Part shown: piece by piece, positions 22,001 to 32,544 of the stretch
Numbering within the stretch: position 1 is the first letter of the stretch
How the letters are laid out: each line of letters starts with the position of its first letter
Source: Stercorarius parasiticus
Lineage: Eukaryota; Chordata; Aves; Charadriiformes; Stercorariidae
Direction: 5' to 3'
Length of the DNA: 64,000 nt
Assembly: GCA_013396915.1 (NCBI GenBank)
Contig: VWZL01002566.1
Location: forward strand, 372,001 to 436,000
Notes under the pieces: generated by a model
Told to the model about the DNA's origin: nothing
What the model saw: only the letters and a program-made list of their open reading frames with translations
Database searches by the model: none
Position numbers and translations under genes: made by a program

Positions 22001-24789
22001 TGCTTTCATCCATGTCATTTCATTCAGTTCCTAGTCACACTTCTGAGACGCTGGCTATCATGGATCTGGGTAGTGAAAAGAGTGCAGATGACTTCTCCCT
22101 TGTATCACTTCTTGCAGCTCAACAGAGCCACAGTAGGTATAGTACAGTAGTCAAATTGGAAATATGATGCCCACTGCTACGCTATGTTTCATGCGTGAAA
22201 ATTCTTTGGGATAGCTATAAGTGGAGGTGGATATAGTAGGCCCTTTTTCTCAGTGAGAGGAGTCACTGCAGGATATTTCAGATGATTCCAAAAGAAAAGA
22301 AGTTAGAGGAAATGACACAGAGAAAGAGAATTTAGAGGAAATAAATTTTAGCACTTTGCAGCAAATTCCAATACGTATGATTTTTATGAATGAAGTGGGT
22401 ATAGTGCTGATTTAGACTTTTTTTTTTTCCTAATGTCTGCATTTTTTTTCTTTTCTTTTTCAATGTCAAAGATGATCCTGCTTTGACGAGGAGGTCGGAC
22501 TACAGACTTGGAGGTCCATTTCAACCTGGATTATTCAATGATAGCTATGTGTCTGTAACTAATTTTTTCCTGAATACTTTAAATTGAGAATTATACGGGA
22601 TATTGAAAGATCAGCTGACTACCTCCCACACAGGACAAGTGTTTATCCTTTCTCACTGGGCCCACTCCCATTGCCAAGGGCATCACCACTTACCCGGCAA
22701 ATGACTTCTGTTCCCAGTTCAACTGAGCCTTGCTCTTCCTCACATGGCACAGAGTCCTGACCCTTTTCAGACCAACTCCCTCAATCCAGGTACATCCTTT
22801 TCAGTAATATTTTATTTTATCACTGACATTCTTTTCTGCTCAATGGAAAGTCAGGTTGTGCATACAGAAACAGTAATTATTTCTGAACCTGTTGGGTGAG
22901 GAGACAGCATCACTGATAACAAGCAGACTGTGGGAACAGGACTAGTGAACCGCTTAGCCAGACATCACCTCCTGACAAAACATGTCTGCAATGTGTAACT
23001 GAGGTGGAAAAGGGGAAAAAACACTGCAAACTCATCCTACCAGTCCAGGAGTTCTCAAGATTTAATCTATTCTGCAGCACACCGAGTGTTCAGAGAGTTT
23101 CTGTATCACCTTTCAGATTTTCTTGAGCTTTTTTCCAAGGCTGCAAAGCCTGTTTCACTTGGCTACGCAAACGGGTAATCTGATCTTGACAACCACCATA
23201 CCAGAAGGGTCTAGAAAGGACTTGTGTAGGATACAAAGTCGTTACAGATGCACGAGGAGGACTGAATCATACAGTGTGCCCAAGCCCTGTTTACAGGCCA
23301 AAGGCTTATTGTAACAGCCATATAGCCACAGTGCAGAAACTCCCAGTGATTTTGCTGAAATGAAATATGGCCCTAGAGCTCGCTAACTCAGCTTTAGCCT
23401 AAGGTTAAGTTCCTTTTACGGCTCTGTCACACCAGTAGGAAACATTCACTCTGCCCTTCTCAACTACAGCAACAAATGAGACAGCTGTAAATCAGCTTCC
23501 CTTCGGATACATTTCCATTGAAGGGAATTTCCCTGTATTATTGTAACATCATGGAAAAAGAATACGCAGTGTGAACTTTTAATAAAAGTATTTTTTTACA
23601 AATTACTTATGGTGCCCATGAAAACAGCTATATTGGCAAAAATACACCCACTGGTATTACTAAGAATTAGTTTAAAAAATGCACTTGTTTACCATAATGA
23701 ATCTATTTTGGGTGGGGTTTTTTTTGCAAGGGCCGTAGCTAGCAACAATAGAGTGTTGATCAGAGAACTAATTAACCTAATCATCCACAAAAAAACCCTC
23801 ACATATTTTTGCATGGCTTTAAGTGAAGGAGAGTAAAATTGCACTATAAATTAACAGACTTAATTAAAAGAAGTGTAATTCTTTGTTAATGAACAGTAAA
23901 GGCCTTGATTTTTTATTTGAGCAGTCAAAAAGAGTCTGTACTCTCTTTAACCCCCTCACACCACAAGCCTGAGGGATTTCCCAACAAAAGAGGCACACTT
24001 ATTTAATACTAATGGCAAGAATATCAGCTCACCGCATGTAAATTGGCTTAAACTGCAGAAAAGGGGAATTAGGTTGGACACCAGAACAAACTCCTAAACC
24101 TATCCATGGGAGCAGCCCGCTCAGGGAGGCTGTGGACTCTCCAACATGGGAGCTTTCTAAAATAAAATGGGAATGTCTGTCAGAAATTACACAGGAACAG
24201 CTGATCTCCCTTCAGCAGGGAGAATGAATTAACTTTCCCAGCTCCCTTCCAGATCAATTTTCTAAGACTTCTTAAAAAATATTGATATTTTGCTAGATTA
24301 CTTACAATATAGACCTTTGCCACCAGGCAAAACCTTTAAGATGTTCGAATAATTCCTCTCACTGAAAAAACCCACCCTGTAGTTCTAGAAACTAAAGCAA
24401 TAACTTACTCTGGGTGGTGACTAGATCGTAAACTGTAAAGATAAACTTGGAAAAAGGGAGGCCAGTACTTATTCATTTTGTGGTTTATTATCTTCAGCCC
24501 ACTATCCAATGTAGAAGCATATGGAGGAAAGAACGTCTGATTGCCTTGTGAAGGCATTTATTTCTTTAATTCTTTCTTTTGTTCCTAGCTTTACACTGGA
24601 CTATAGAACGACCTCAAGCAATTCTGAAAATCTACCTGCTTCCTCACCAATGTGGACCTGATAAGGGTTTGATTCTTTCTCCTAGCAAAGTTAGAAACAG
24701 TTGAAAAATCTGCAAAATGGGGCTGAGAGAAATTATAAATACCTTAAAATACATGTTGCAGAGTTCATACATTGCAAGAAGGGAGTCTG
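19028..24789. other. Unique DNA, no gene seen
   Basis: No frame over about 90 codons and no domain or splice-framed exon. It contains a C-rich pyrimidine run near 19.67 kb, a 13-bp poly(A) run near 20.46 kb, and the 50-bp tandem duplication listed separately. Confidence 0.55.
20958..21057. repeat. 50-bp tandem duplication
   Basis: Two adjacent copies with a 50-bp period. Each contains AATTAAATGC, one base that differs (T or C), then GTTTCCAAGAA and AGAAA. Copies differ at several positions, so the duplication is not recent. It is not part of any transposon recognised here. Confidence 0.8.
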
Positions 24790-24985
24790 AGGTTACATAT
24801 TAGAGAAAATTATCTCTAATTTGTAATCTCCCTAATTTAGGGGTTTTGGAATTTCCAGAACTGGAGTCTTTTAAGATTGGATTTGGCAAACATCTGTCGG
24901 CATTAAGAGGCATCCTGCCTGAGGGCAAAGAGGTAGATAAATGGCCTTTTGAAGTCCCTTCCAGCAATATTTTTTTATTAGTCTG
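24790..24985 (+). mobile_element. Ancient CR1 3'-end fragment
   Basis: Old CR1 3' UTR on the plus strand. Markers in order are GGTTACATATTAGAGAAAAT (decayed 'ggatattaggaaaa'), GGAATTTCCAGAACTGGAGT, GTCTTTTAAGATTGGATTTG, GGCAAACATCTGTCGG ('gacaaacatctgtcagg'), CATCCTGCCTGAGGGCA, and GGCCTTTTGAAGTCCCTTCC ('acctcttgaggtcccttcc'). The terminal TTCTATG repeat is lost. Divergence is much higher than in copies 1-4, which marks an early bird or pre-bird insertion. Confidence 0.65.
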
Positions 24986-25164
24986 GATTTACTGACTAAC
25001 TAGTTACTGTTTCCTTGAGTTATACTTTAATCCTGGATGCTAAATCAGTTTAAAGTAAATTAAAAGGTGTTTGTTGAAAAGGTGTGGCCGTTACTGCAGG
25101 TTTTTCTTTCACTAGTAATAAAAGAAATATATTGCTATACAACCTATGTTGTAAGCTAAAGAAA

Positions 25165-25611
25165 TTAGCTACTAAAATTTGATAATATAATTAAGCAATA
25201 GGCCCTGCTGTTGATGTCTCCGCTAGGAGATAATAGATGGCAAGGAGAGTTACGTGTGCTAAAACTATATTTATGGCACATAAAGTTGCAATGTCCTATT
25301 AATGTTTGGTAGAGCCTTCCGAGGAAGGGATCTATTTGTTTTTTCATGTTAATAAATGTCTCTGATGTTTCTGTTACTTGAAACTTTGTGATATTTAAAG
25401 CTTGGATGCCATCAGAACATGAAATCAGAGCAGGACAATACACAACTCTTTCCAAATTGCTCATGACAGCTCGTACGGCAGAGATCATAGAGTCACTAGA
25501 GCTGCCAGAGAAGGTCTCGATGCATTTCATCAGTGCCTGAAAATTCAGGAAAACCGATAGGAACTCAAACAGTTTTATACAATATCTCAGTGATTTAGCA
25601 GCAATAAGCAT
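25165..25611 (-). CDS. Unassigned 148-codon frame, possible exon
   Basis: This is the longest open frame outside repeats and gap. I do not recognise the protein. Within it, TTTTCAG|GC on the minus strand at 25542-25535 is a good splice acceptor, with CCTG and T-rich sequence ahead of it. A weaker donor, CAA|GTAACA, follows at 25377. The segment between them (25378-25536) is exactly 159 bp, or 53 codons in phase 0 at both ends. It includes MKCIETFSGSSSDS and NLERVVYCPAL and is more GC-rich than its surroundings. It has no obvious transmembrane segment. The part upstream of the acceptor looks intronic. It could equally be chance or a dead exon. The start codon at 25611 is arbitrary. Confidence 0.2.
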   Translation of the reverse strand: MLIAAKSLRYCIKLFEFLSVFLNFQALMKCIETFSGSSSDSMISAVRAVMSNLERVVYCPALISCSDGIQALNITKFQVTETSETFINMKKQIDPFLGRLYQTLIGHCNFMCHKYSFSTRNSPCHLLSPSGDINSRAYCLIILSNFSS

Positions 25612-28066
25612 GCTTTAAAAGCAAAATTTGACAAAAAGTTTCTGGCCCACAGAAGGAGATGGACAGACTTCTGGAAGAATAAAGGTTCTACTTTCCAGAA
25701 GGTCTGATTTTGACAAAATGGTTTATCCTGGCTGAAGAACATTATAACAGAACAACTTCAGCCATCTCATTCTTGTGAATTTGGGCTCTTTCTAATGCGT
25801 GCTATTTGGAGTCCAAAGAAGGTTTATAATCAACTATGTACGTTGTTTTGATGAAATACAGAGCATATTAAATTAGAAGACAGACACATATACAAAGCTT
25901 TATTTTTATCCCTTCAAGCAATACCTGTGAAAGTTCTTTACCTCTGTGGCTAAATACATTTACAGATGGTTTATATTCATTTTTCTTTAGAAATAATTAA
26001 AAGGAGGAGATATAGGAATAAGTTTCTGGAATAGTCTCCCAATATGCATTCAGTAGGCAAAGCTGCTATTTCTTTTCCAACAGCATCGTAAATTTTGTAT
26101 AGAATTTTATGATGTGATCACCTTTGATAACTAGGTGGGGAGAATGCAGAAGGGCCTTTTAATTTTATTCTTAAACTCTTAATAAACTGCCTAATTCCAT
26201 CTGAGATACTGGACTGGCTTACCTGTGATAAATGAGTGGATGAATGATCTTATCCTTAAGATCAAGTACTTACTTTCTAAAAGATTTTATTTTTTGTCTG
26301 GTTTGTGTATTTTATTCACCATTACCTCAAGATATCATGGGGACAGAAGCTGTGACACGGGAAGACAACAGTGCTGATGTCAGGTTGCAAATACAATTAA
26401 TGAAGTTTTTATGTTTAGGAAAAGCCATTTTTCAGGGGATACGTATGAAAAATCCAGTAGTAATAACATTAAACCTCTCAATATTTGCAGTGGCATATGT
26501 TAATTGTGTCCAAATAATTGATAAAAGTACTTCAAAAGATCAGTTGGAATTATGGATCCTTAGTGCAGGGAAAAAGCCCCGAAGGAGAAAAAAAAAATTG
26601 TTTTAATCCGATAAAATAAAAACTGATTTTGTTGTTTTGGTGTGGTATTTTTTGACATTGGTTCTCTATTTCCTGAATAGGCAGACAAAAATAATTAAGG
26701 ATGTGTATTCCGAATCCTCTCGTGTTACTCATTTTAATAACAGGAGATACAGTAGCATATCTTGCAATTATTAACTGCCTTATCTTTATCATTTCGTTTT
26801 CATGCTGAGCAATATTTTGCTGCATGATTGCTAAAGGCAAAATAGAGCAATATTTTTAACAGCATGTACCAACTTAACTGTAATATGCAGCAGCCAAAGG
26901 GTCATCCAGAAGAGATGCCTTTGTAAAAATATAAATTAGCAAGAATTGGTTTATTATGATAATGTTCTTTCTAGGAAAAGAACCATTTTGCTTTACATTT
27001 GTTAGGTACATGGGCAGAGGAGGATATTGCTTACATCAACTGAATAAGAAATAACTCCTGTAAAAAAATATTTCTACATCCTATCAAGGTTTCAGGCCAT
27101 TCTTCAGCTCTAACAGGCTGTCCAGATCCAGGCTGTTGCTCAGACAAAGGAACAGGAAGACATGGGAGAAAATACAACAAAATATGTCAAGAGAGGAGGT
27201 GCAAGAAAACTCTGGTAACCTAAACATTGAAGAATCCTTTTATCTGAATCTGCTACTTGAAAGTTAGGTGTGCCAAATAGACCTGTGAAACTGAGCATAG
27301 GAAAATACATCTATGTCATTCAACAATTCTGCCAAAAGAGCAACAGCTATTCAGAGCAATTTGAGGTCTCCATTACATCTAAACAGAGTAGATAAAGATA
27401 TCTTTGTCCCTGCAGGTAGCTTCTTGATGACAAGAGCATGCATCCTCACTATGCTGTAAGAATCTTTCATTTGATAGGTGAATATCTAACAGAGCTTTTC
27501 TCTGGGAATACTGAACCACACAAGTTAATGCATGTAATGGCCTTGCTCCAGGTGAGCTAAACACTCTGAAAAGACAGGGAATTTCTCATTCCTCGGTGCA
27601 TTATGCAGACCCAGAGACCAACTCATAATGCACCAATGAAATCTCAGACATGCTGATACTGAAGGGACATTAACACTGATTTCAGAGAATCAGGATCCTC
27701 CTTAACCATATGCACTTAGCAGAGGACAGAGTGGAGTTTGTGGCTCAGTTAATCCTGGTGACTGGGAAGAGACAAAAGGTTCTTCTGCACTTGACCTTGT
27801 ATCCTTCAGCTGTTTTCTTAATTGAGATATTGTACTATACTGTTCAGTATGCTGTACAGTCTGCCACTGTCACTATGTTCCTGTCACCTGGGGCTATTAT
27901 TTTGCAAATTGCATACTGCAGAAACAGTCTCTGTCTTTATTTTTAACTATAAGAACCACTTTGGTCACTTTTTCAGCACTACTGAGAAGGCCCTGACATG
28001 GCTGGGAATGCAAAGAACAAAGATCTGTCAGTTAAATAATTCCTAATGCTTCCACAAACAAACCGG

Positions 28067-28088
28067 GAAAAAAAAAAAAGAAAAAAAA
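28067..28088. repeat. Poly(A)-rich run
   Basis: Twelve A, one G and eight A. No processed transcript could be recognised upstream, so it is listed only as low-complexity DNA. Confidence 0.8.
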
Positions 28089-28393
28089 CCCACTTGAACG
28101 AAATTAGATCATTCCTGATATAATCAAGCTCCTACTAAAGGTAGTATCATTTCAGTGGCAGCAACTTCAGATCTTAATTATAGAAGAGTTGAGCCCTTGA
28201 AAATCTGAATAACTAGTGCCTGTTTTCTAAACTTTTCAAGGAGAACAGGATTGCATACTGATCAGTAAAAAAGTTTGGGAGAATCAGATAACATGTAAAG
28301 GGATTAAAAAGCTATGTTCCTCTAAAATATCCTACACTGGATTCCTCAGATTGGGGTAATCCTAAATGTTTTTCTTCTTCTTTATTCTTCCAG

Positions 28394-28551
28394 AAATTGC
28401 CATCTTAGTTTTTATAGCTGACTTTGCTATTGGCATAATTGATAAATTTGGACCAATGCAAGCAGCTGTAAACCAGCCTTTACTATACGTACAGCAAGGA
28501 AATAATCTTTTCCAGATTGCTTTCATAAAACACCAGGAGATCATTGTTTGA
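28394..28551 (+). CDS. Unassigned frame, possible terminal exon
   Basis: A strong polypyrimidine tract ending TTCTTTATTCTTCCAG (28378-28393) is followed by an open frame of about 52 codons ending in TGA at 28549-28551. A canonical AATAAA poly(A) signal sits 42 bp further on, at 28593-28598. The peptide starts EIAILVFIADFAIGIIDKFG, a hydrophobic stretch, and continues with a polar part. I recognise no family. The opposite strand is also open across the region, which weakens the case. No upstream exon could be paired with it. Confidence 0.15.
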
Positions 28552-28675
28552 AAATGCCACTAAGAAGAAAACTCTCAGTTCTTTTTTATAATAATAAACT
28601 AGTGGTTTTATTTTTGCAGATTTTCTGTTTGCAAAGATACATGTTGTTTAGACCCTGCGCACTTCTTAATGAAGG

Positions 28676-28714
28676 CTTTTCAAACCTAGTGCTTTTCAAA
28701 CCTTTTCAAACCTG
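28676..28714. repeat. CTTTTCAAACC short tandem repeat x3
   Basis: Three near copies of CTTTTCAAACC at 28676, 28692 and 28702, separated by 6 bp or by nothing. The array is local and small. Confidence 0.75.
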
Positions 28715-29660
28715 AAGCATAGCAAGAATATATATTTGAAATATATTCTCTGCAGGTTCTCAGCTCATTCTATTCTACTATATCAAAAAACTGATTTGGT
28801 GGGGTTCCCTTCCTCTAGCACTGGCTCCTCCCCAATGAGAAGATAAGATGTAATTTCTATTGAATTGTGGGTCTGTGTGGGCAGACAAATTGCCTTTAAT
28901 CTTCTAACAGATTCTGCACATATAGAGAAACCTTCTTCTGCCCCATAACTAATAACAGAATACTTAGTAGGAAATGTGTTCTATGGAGTGCTGGTTGGTA
29001 AGTTCTAGATTTTGGTCTCCAGCTCCAGAGAGGAAATTATACATTTTGCTGACCCAATGCCCCAAGAGTTCAATTTAATGCACCATGCAATGTGCTGTTT
29101 CTTGATGCAAGGTAGTCCGAAAGAAATCCTGAAATGTTGGTATTTCACTTGGACAAAGGGGATATACAAATAGTACACTTATCAAAATGTTCATAGTGTT
29201 ATTTGTGAAAAAACTTTGCTTTGTACCCTAAACCGCATGCAACCTACCACGTCTTCATGTTCTTTCACCATTTCCTTGTTCAATAAAAGTGAACATCCAG
29301 TTCAACATCCAGTGTTATAAATTCAGAATATATCTGTCCTCAGTCACATTGGGTTGTCTTAACTCATTTCAACATGAACACAGAGATTCACTCTCAAAGA
29401 TCACCCTGAGGCACCTAATACCTTTTTTTTAATTTTTTCACTTTCCTAGGAAACAAAGTCAGCTAACAGGTATTTGTTAACTAGATGCTTAACACAATAT
29501 GTGAAATATTGCATCATCCACATACAGTAACACAAAGACAGCTGGGAAATAACAAGGTAACCTCCTCTTTTTGTATTTCAAGTTTGAAAGATGGCAGAGG
29601 AGACAAATATTTTCAACAGCTAGGACCCAACACTGTCATAACCAGTAAATGTTTCTATGC

Positions 29661-30229
29661 AGTACTGGTTTTGGCTGGGATAGAGTTCATTTTCTTTCTA
29701 GCAGTTTGTAGGGTGCTGCTTTAAATTTTTGACCAAAACAGTGTTGATAACAGACCAATTTTTTAGCTACTGCTGATCAGTGCTTATACAGAGTCAAGGC
29801 CTTCTCTGCTTCTCACGTTGCCCCACCAGCGAGGAGGCTGTGGGGGCACAAAAGGTTGGGAGGGGACACAGCCAGGACAGCTGACCCCAGCTGAACAAAA
29901 GGAGATCTATCCCATACCATACGATGCCATGCTCAGCAATAAAAGCTGGGGGAAGGAGGAGGAAGGGGAGGATGTTTGGAGTTAATGGCATTTGTCTTCC
30001 CAAGTCACTGTTGCACATGATGGAGACTTGCTTTCTTGGAGATGGATAAACACCTGCCAACTGATGGAAGTAGTGAATTAATTCCTTATTTTGTTCTGCT
30101 AGCACGTCTTTAACTCAGCCTTTGATTTTTCTCACTTTCACTCCTCCAATTATTTTCCCCATCCCTCTGGCAAAGAGCAAGTGAGCAGTTGGGTGGGGCT
30201 GTGCTGCTGGCCAGGGTTAAACCACAATA
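29661..30229 (+). mobile_element. ERVL-type solo LTR with 5-bp TSD
   Basis: A complete solo LTR of about 569 bp in plus orientation. It runs from AGTACTGGTTTTGGCTGGGA to GGTTAAACCACAATA. The direct repeat TATGC flanks it exactly (29656-29660 and 30230-30234), the 5-bp target-site duplication expected for ERVL-class integration. Inside are GTGTTGATAACAGACCAAT, CATGCTCAGCAATAAAAGC (core promoter position), GTTTGTCTTCCCAAGT (near the transcription start or R region) and GTAGTGAATTAATTCCTT. The usual TG…CA ends have decayed to AG…TA. No internal provirus remains, so LTR-LTR recombination is the likely origin. Confidence 0.9.
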
Positions 30230-31909
30230 TATGCAAACCTTGGAAACAGATCAAAAAGGAAGAATTGCATCCCTAAATGCAGCACTTTTGCTTCAATCTT
30301 TCTGGTCCATCCCACCTATTCTGTTTTACAGAAGAGGTCTTTAAAAGCCAGCCCAACTCCTTAAAGCTTCATAGCTGGGAATCTAATTCCCAAGTTGAAT
30401 TTTAACTGTGAGATTTAATTGTAGGTAGGAGAGATTTGTGAGTGGGAATAATTCTTACTTCATATGATTATTTGCTATTTTTTCTCTTTGCCTGAAGACT
30501 TGAAACACTCATCCCTGCAGATTTGCTTTACATTGAAAATTTCAGCAGGAAAGCCCAAGTTAAAAGAATTTTCCACAAGAAAAAAAAGCTTTCCCCCGAC
30601 TCCTCCATCAACAAAACCCCCATTTCATTTCAGGTCTTTCTGAAACTGCAAGAATGGTTAGTGGGAATTAGGACCTCTGCATATTATACCTATACATAGG
30701 CTCTCTTCTCAAGACAGATCAGGGTCATGGGGCATCATTCATCCAAAAAAAAATAAAATCAGGGGAAAAAAGTCCTTTTTCTTGAGTGACTGAATTTGTA
30801 TTGTCCCTTCCAAAAAAAATGAATGTTTCAGAGTTCCCCATTCTGCATGTTGAATGAAACATAAAATGTGGAAAAAAACCCAACCAACCAATGAATTTCA
30901 GTCCTACCACTGAAAACTTCCACAGTTTTAATAAGAGATTAAGGTCCAAGTAGCCAAGTATTTAAGTCAGCAAGACACATACGTAGGAGGAGCAAAGATT
31001 AACAACCATGAAGAGGACAGAGACATCAATAGGTTTAACAAAACAACTACAGACTGCCAGGAAGAGAAATAGGAATATTGTCCCTTGGGGAATAAGCAAT
31101 TCTTGCCATTGTGATGATGACTTTAAACCCACCAGTTCAAACTAGAGTTTTGTGGTCAATCTCTCTCTCTCCTGTACATTTACAGATATCTTCTCTGTGT
31201 TTGTACTGTTAGACTAAGGAGTACATCCCAGGTCCCAGATGAGATCTTTGTATAGATTTAGGAAAGGAACATCATCAATATGACTATTACTGCAAGAAGA
31301 CTTCTCCGGAAGATCTTCCTTATGTAGATAATCACTATTATTTAGTAATTTTTGTATTTTATTCCACACTAGTAGAAACTAAAAAATAACAAAAAAGAGT
31401 AATAAACTTAAGAGGTAAACAACATCTATACGATGTAAAACATGGGACCCCCAATCCTTACTGGAAGTCTCGTAAATTCACATTCATATCTCCTACTGTT
31501 AGTTTTCCATTTACAATTCTGACCTATTTGACATATTTGTAAACACACACATAATAGTTAAGTGCAATGCATATAACCATCGTAATTACAAATATTACTA
31601 CTACTGCAACACTACCAATATTAGCAAAGTGCTCCTTACAGGACAGTTACTATCCCTCCTGTCTCGGTTGCAGTTTTTCTAATTGGGATCCACAAAGTCT
31701 CTTCAGGTTTGTAGAGACTTTTTTGTTTGGAAGTAACATAAATCTTTAATCTGTTTTAAAATAGATCTAAAATAGTGTGATGCTTACATCTTTTCAATTT
31801 GAAGAGTAATCGTCATGCAAGCACACATCTTTAAAATGTCCCTTTTTGCTTATTTTCATTACATGGTGTTCCCAGATATTTGTGGAGTTCTATATCATTC
31901 TTCCGGAGA

Positions 31910-31943
31910 TTTTTTTGTTTGTTTTGTTTGTTTGTTTGTTGTT
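31910..31943. repeat. TTTG-rich microsatellite
   Basis: An interrupted array of TTTG units with longer T runs at its start. It is low-complexity DNA without a coding frame. Confidence 0.85.
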
Positions 31944-32502
31944 CTTTTCATCTTAGTAATATATGTATATTCTCCTGTGTTTTAATGAAACCACTTTTTA
32001 TTTAAACTTCCATTTGCTTCAATAGGCCAGAAGATTAATAGCCCTTGGGTGATATAAGAAAACTATTGCAGAATACATTATACGCATGTAAGACAGAGAT
32101 TTATATTACGCCTTTAAAAGCACAGAGAAGTTGCAAAGTTGTTTGCACTCCTGTGAGTTTGTTTAAATTGTCTATAGTACGGACTTTGATATAAAACTTA
32201 TTTTTCTTCGATGGTATCAAATAAAAAGCATCTGAGCTAAAAAGTTGTGCTGGAACTCTCTGCAAAAGAAAAAAATACCAAATTGAATATCATGGCTACT
32301 ATTTTAAGCTTACCTGGTCATTTCTGTAACTTCAAGTTACAGCTCAGGAGAAATACAGAAATTTGTGTTGGGTATAGAGGTTGTTTAAGAGGTGTGAAGA
32401 GTGGGCTTGGAGAAACGTGTAAATTAATACAGTTTGAAAATCTTTGTAAACTTGTATAGTATTATCTACCTAGAGTTAGAAGATACTAACCATAAACATC
32501 CT

Positions 32503-32544
32503 TTAAAAATATTCTTTTAAAAACACTTAAATAAATATTTTTAA
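32503..32544. repeat. AT-rich inverted repeat
   Basis: Arms TTAAAAATATT (32503-32513) and AATATTTTTAA (32534-32544) are perfect inverted copies around a 20-bp spacer, in a very AT-rich neighbourhood. In such composition an 11-bp match can arise by chance. Confidence 0.7.

Larger units (their letters stand above)
24986..29660. other. Unique DNA, two weak exon candidates, otherwise no gene
   Basis: Apart from the separately listed reading frames at 25165-25611 (minus) and 28394-28551 (plus), nothing gene-like was seen. Near 26.0 kb the phrase TGGAATAGTCTCCCAA recalls old CR1 or L3 elements, but the surroundings do not align. A purine run (12 A, G, 8 A) lies at 28067-28088. Confidence 0.5.

Noticed and set aside
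26006..26150. Phrase TGGAATAGTCTCCCAA resembling an old CR1/L3 element
   Set aside because: Only one block fits and the flanks do not continue the alignment.
26244..26606. 120-codon plus-strand frame ending in a Lys/Arg-rich tail
   Set aside because: The basic tail is a purine-rich run. No acceptor-donor pair or family resemblance supports it.
27700..28088. Possible processed pseudogene ending in a poly(A) run
   Set aside because: No recognisable coding sequence and no flanking direct repeats were found upstream of the A-run.
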